A DNA stretch of 64,000 bases from Coriaria nepalensis. Taxonomy: Eukaryota; Streptophyta; Magnoliopsida; Cucurbitales; Coriariaceae. The stretch covers positions 55,560,569 through 55,624,568 of the forward strand of contig CP114481.1 in assembly GCA_027186245.1 (NCBI GenBank), given 5' to 3'. Below the pieces are notes generated by a model. That model made no database searches, was not told the DNA's origin, and was given only the letters and a program-made list of their open reading frames with translations. Below, piece by piece: positions 63,450 to 64,000 of the stretch. A program made the position numbers and the translations under genes. How positions within the stretch are numbered: position 1 is the first letter of the stretch; each line of letters starts with the position of its first letter.

Positions 63450-64000
63450 CTTTTCTTTTCTTTTCTTTTCTTTTCTTTTCTTTTCTTTTCTTTTCTTTTC
63501 TTTGATAATATTTAGGGAGGTGTTGCACAATTAAGGTTCTACAATTTAAAATTCTCTCTCACACACACACGATATGTGTATATATATAGAGAGGTAATGC
63601 AAAAGTGTTGCCTTGAGCTTTTATAGGGTATATAGGATTATATTTTGTTTATTTATTATAATTCTATTCTTTAACATATAGCTAGGGATGTAATATGTGT
63701 GTTTATTAGTCGGTTAGTTGTCCCATTATGAGCATCGTTTATGTTCTCAGATTCAAACAGCTTCTTTTGTGATCATGTCATGTTGCATGTCTATACATCC
63801 TTTTTCTTTTTTCTCATTTTTTGGATTTCGCTCTATGTCTCATCTTCTTTATTCTTTCTCCTTCATTAATAAAATCCATGTGCATTTTTTTCTCCGTAAA
63901 GAAGTTGCTAAGATGGCTACCAACTTAAATTATAAACATAAATTAGTGAAAATTCCTTAAAACTCTATCAAATCTAATTATTATCACTACAATATTATAT
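60097..64000. other. Gene-free right end of the window
   Basis: After the BAG1 3' untranslated region I see no protein family, RNA gene or transposon domain. The sequence is AT-rich with several microsatellites, (TA)n at 60118-60142 and about 61651-61669 among them. Open frames at 62192-62449, 63279-63515 and 63718-63960 are low-complexity or repeat translations. Upstream regulatory sequence of the next gene may lie here. Confidence 0.5.
63413..63504. repeat. (TTTTC)n pentanucleotide microsatellite
   Basis: About 18 nearly perfect TTTTC units with one expanded T-run near the start. Likely length-variable between individuals. Confidence 0.93.

Noticed and set aside
63413..63504. CRISPR-like or structured repeat array
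   Set aside because: It is a pure (TTTTC)n microsatellite with no spacers; CRISPR arrays are not expected in a plant nuclear genome.

Overview
This is nuclear DNA from a flowering plant, almost certainly a eudicot. It is AT-rich, its genes have many short GT-AG introns, and it carries plant-only families (MADS-box, PPR, class III peroxidase, cucumisin-like subtilase, SEUSS-like co-repressor, NDH and cytochrome b6f assembly factors) together with copia, gypsy, Mutator and hAT sequences. The species cannot be named from the sequence.

Layout. 1-4 kb: no gene, one possible non-autonomous element. 4.2-6.9 kb: an eight-exon AGL6-like MADS-box gene. 7.4-9.8 kb: two adjacent wrecks, a fructokinase pseudogene (+) and an N-truncated MOS2-type G-patch/KOW pseudogene (-). 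10.3-12.0 kb: RAB6-interacting-golgin-like coiled-coil gene. 13.3-16.4 kb: cucumisin-like subtilase (+), tail to tail with a PER66-like peroxidase (16.5-17.7 kb, -). 18.4-19.0 kb: hAT transposase remnant. 19.7-20.1 kb: small LysM protein (-). 22.0-23.8 kb: intronless PPR gene. 24.0-26.8 kb: orphan sorbitol dehydrogenase exon copy, then the intact gene. 27.2-27.6 kb: tapetum A9-type lipid-transfer-like protein (-). 28.2-35.9 kb: putative PMT-type methyltransferase pseudogene (-), split by a complete copia retrotransposon (28855-34185) with matching 662-bp LTRs and a CTTCC target duplication. 36.6-38.2 kb: CYP80-like cytochrome P450 (-). 39.4-40.3 kb: RNA polymerase subunit 6 pseudogene. 40.7-44.9 kb: SEUSS-like SLK2 (-). 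46.6-50.4 kb: CCB2 (+) and CRR1 (-), convergent. 50.9-57.6 kb: decayed Mutator transposase followed by a decayed Ty3/gypsy chromovirus. 59.0-60.1 kb: BAG1 co-chaperone gene. 60.1-64 kb: no gene seen.

How it hangs together. Exon-by-exon reading gives complete in-frame proteins for eleven genes (MADS, golgin, subtilase, peroxidase, SDH, A9-like, P450, SLK2, CCB2, CRR1, and BAG1 from an internal ATG). From memory of the Arabidopsis map, many of these match neighbours in the duplicated blocks AT5G51.8-52.1 and AT5G62.1, so the window is an ancestral gene neighbourhood later invaded by transposons. Copies of four normally useful genes (fructokinase, MOS2, the putative PMT, NRPB6) are dead here, which suggests intact copies elsewhere and a locus still fractionating after duplication. 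CCB2 and CRR1 both serve assembly of photosynthetic electron-transport complexes. I found no evidence of a wholly new biological system; the best leads are the pseudogene cluster, the copia insertion and its in-frame stops, the BAG1 N-terminal frameshift and the G-box-rich promoter between SLK2 and CCB2.
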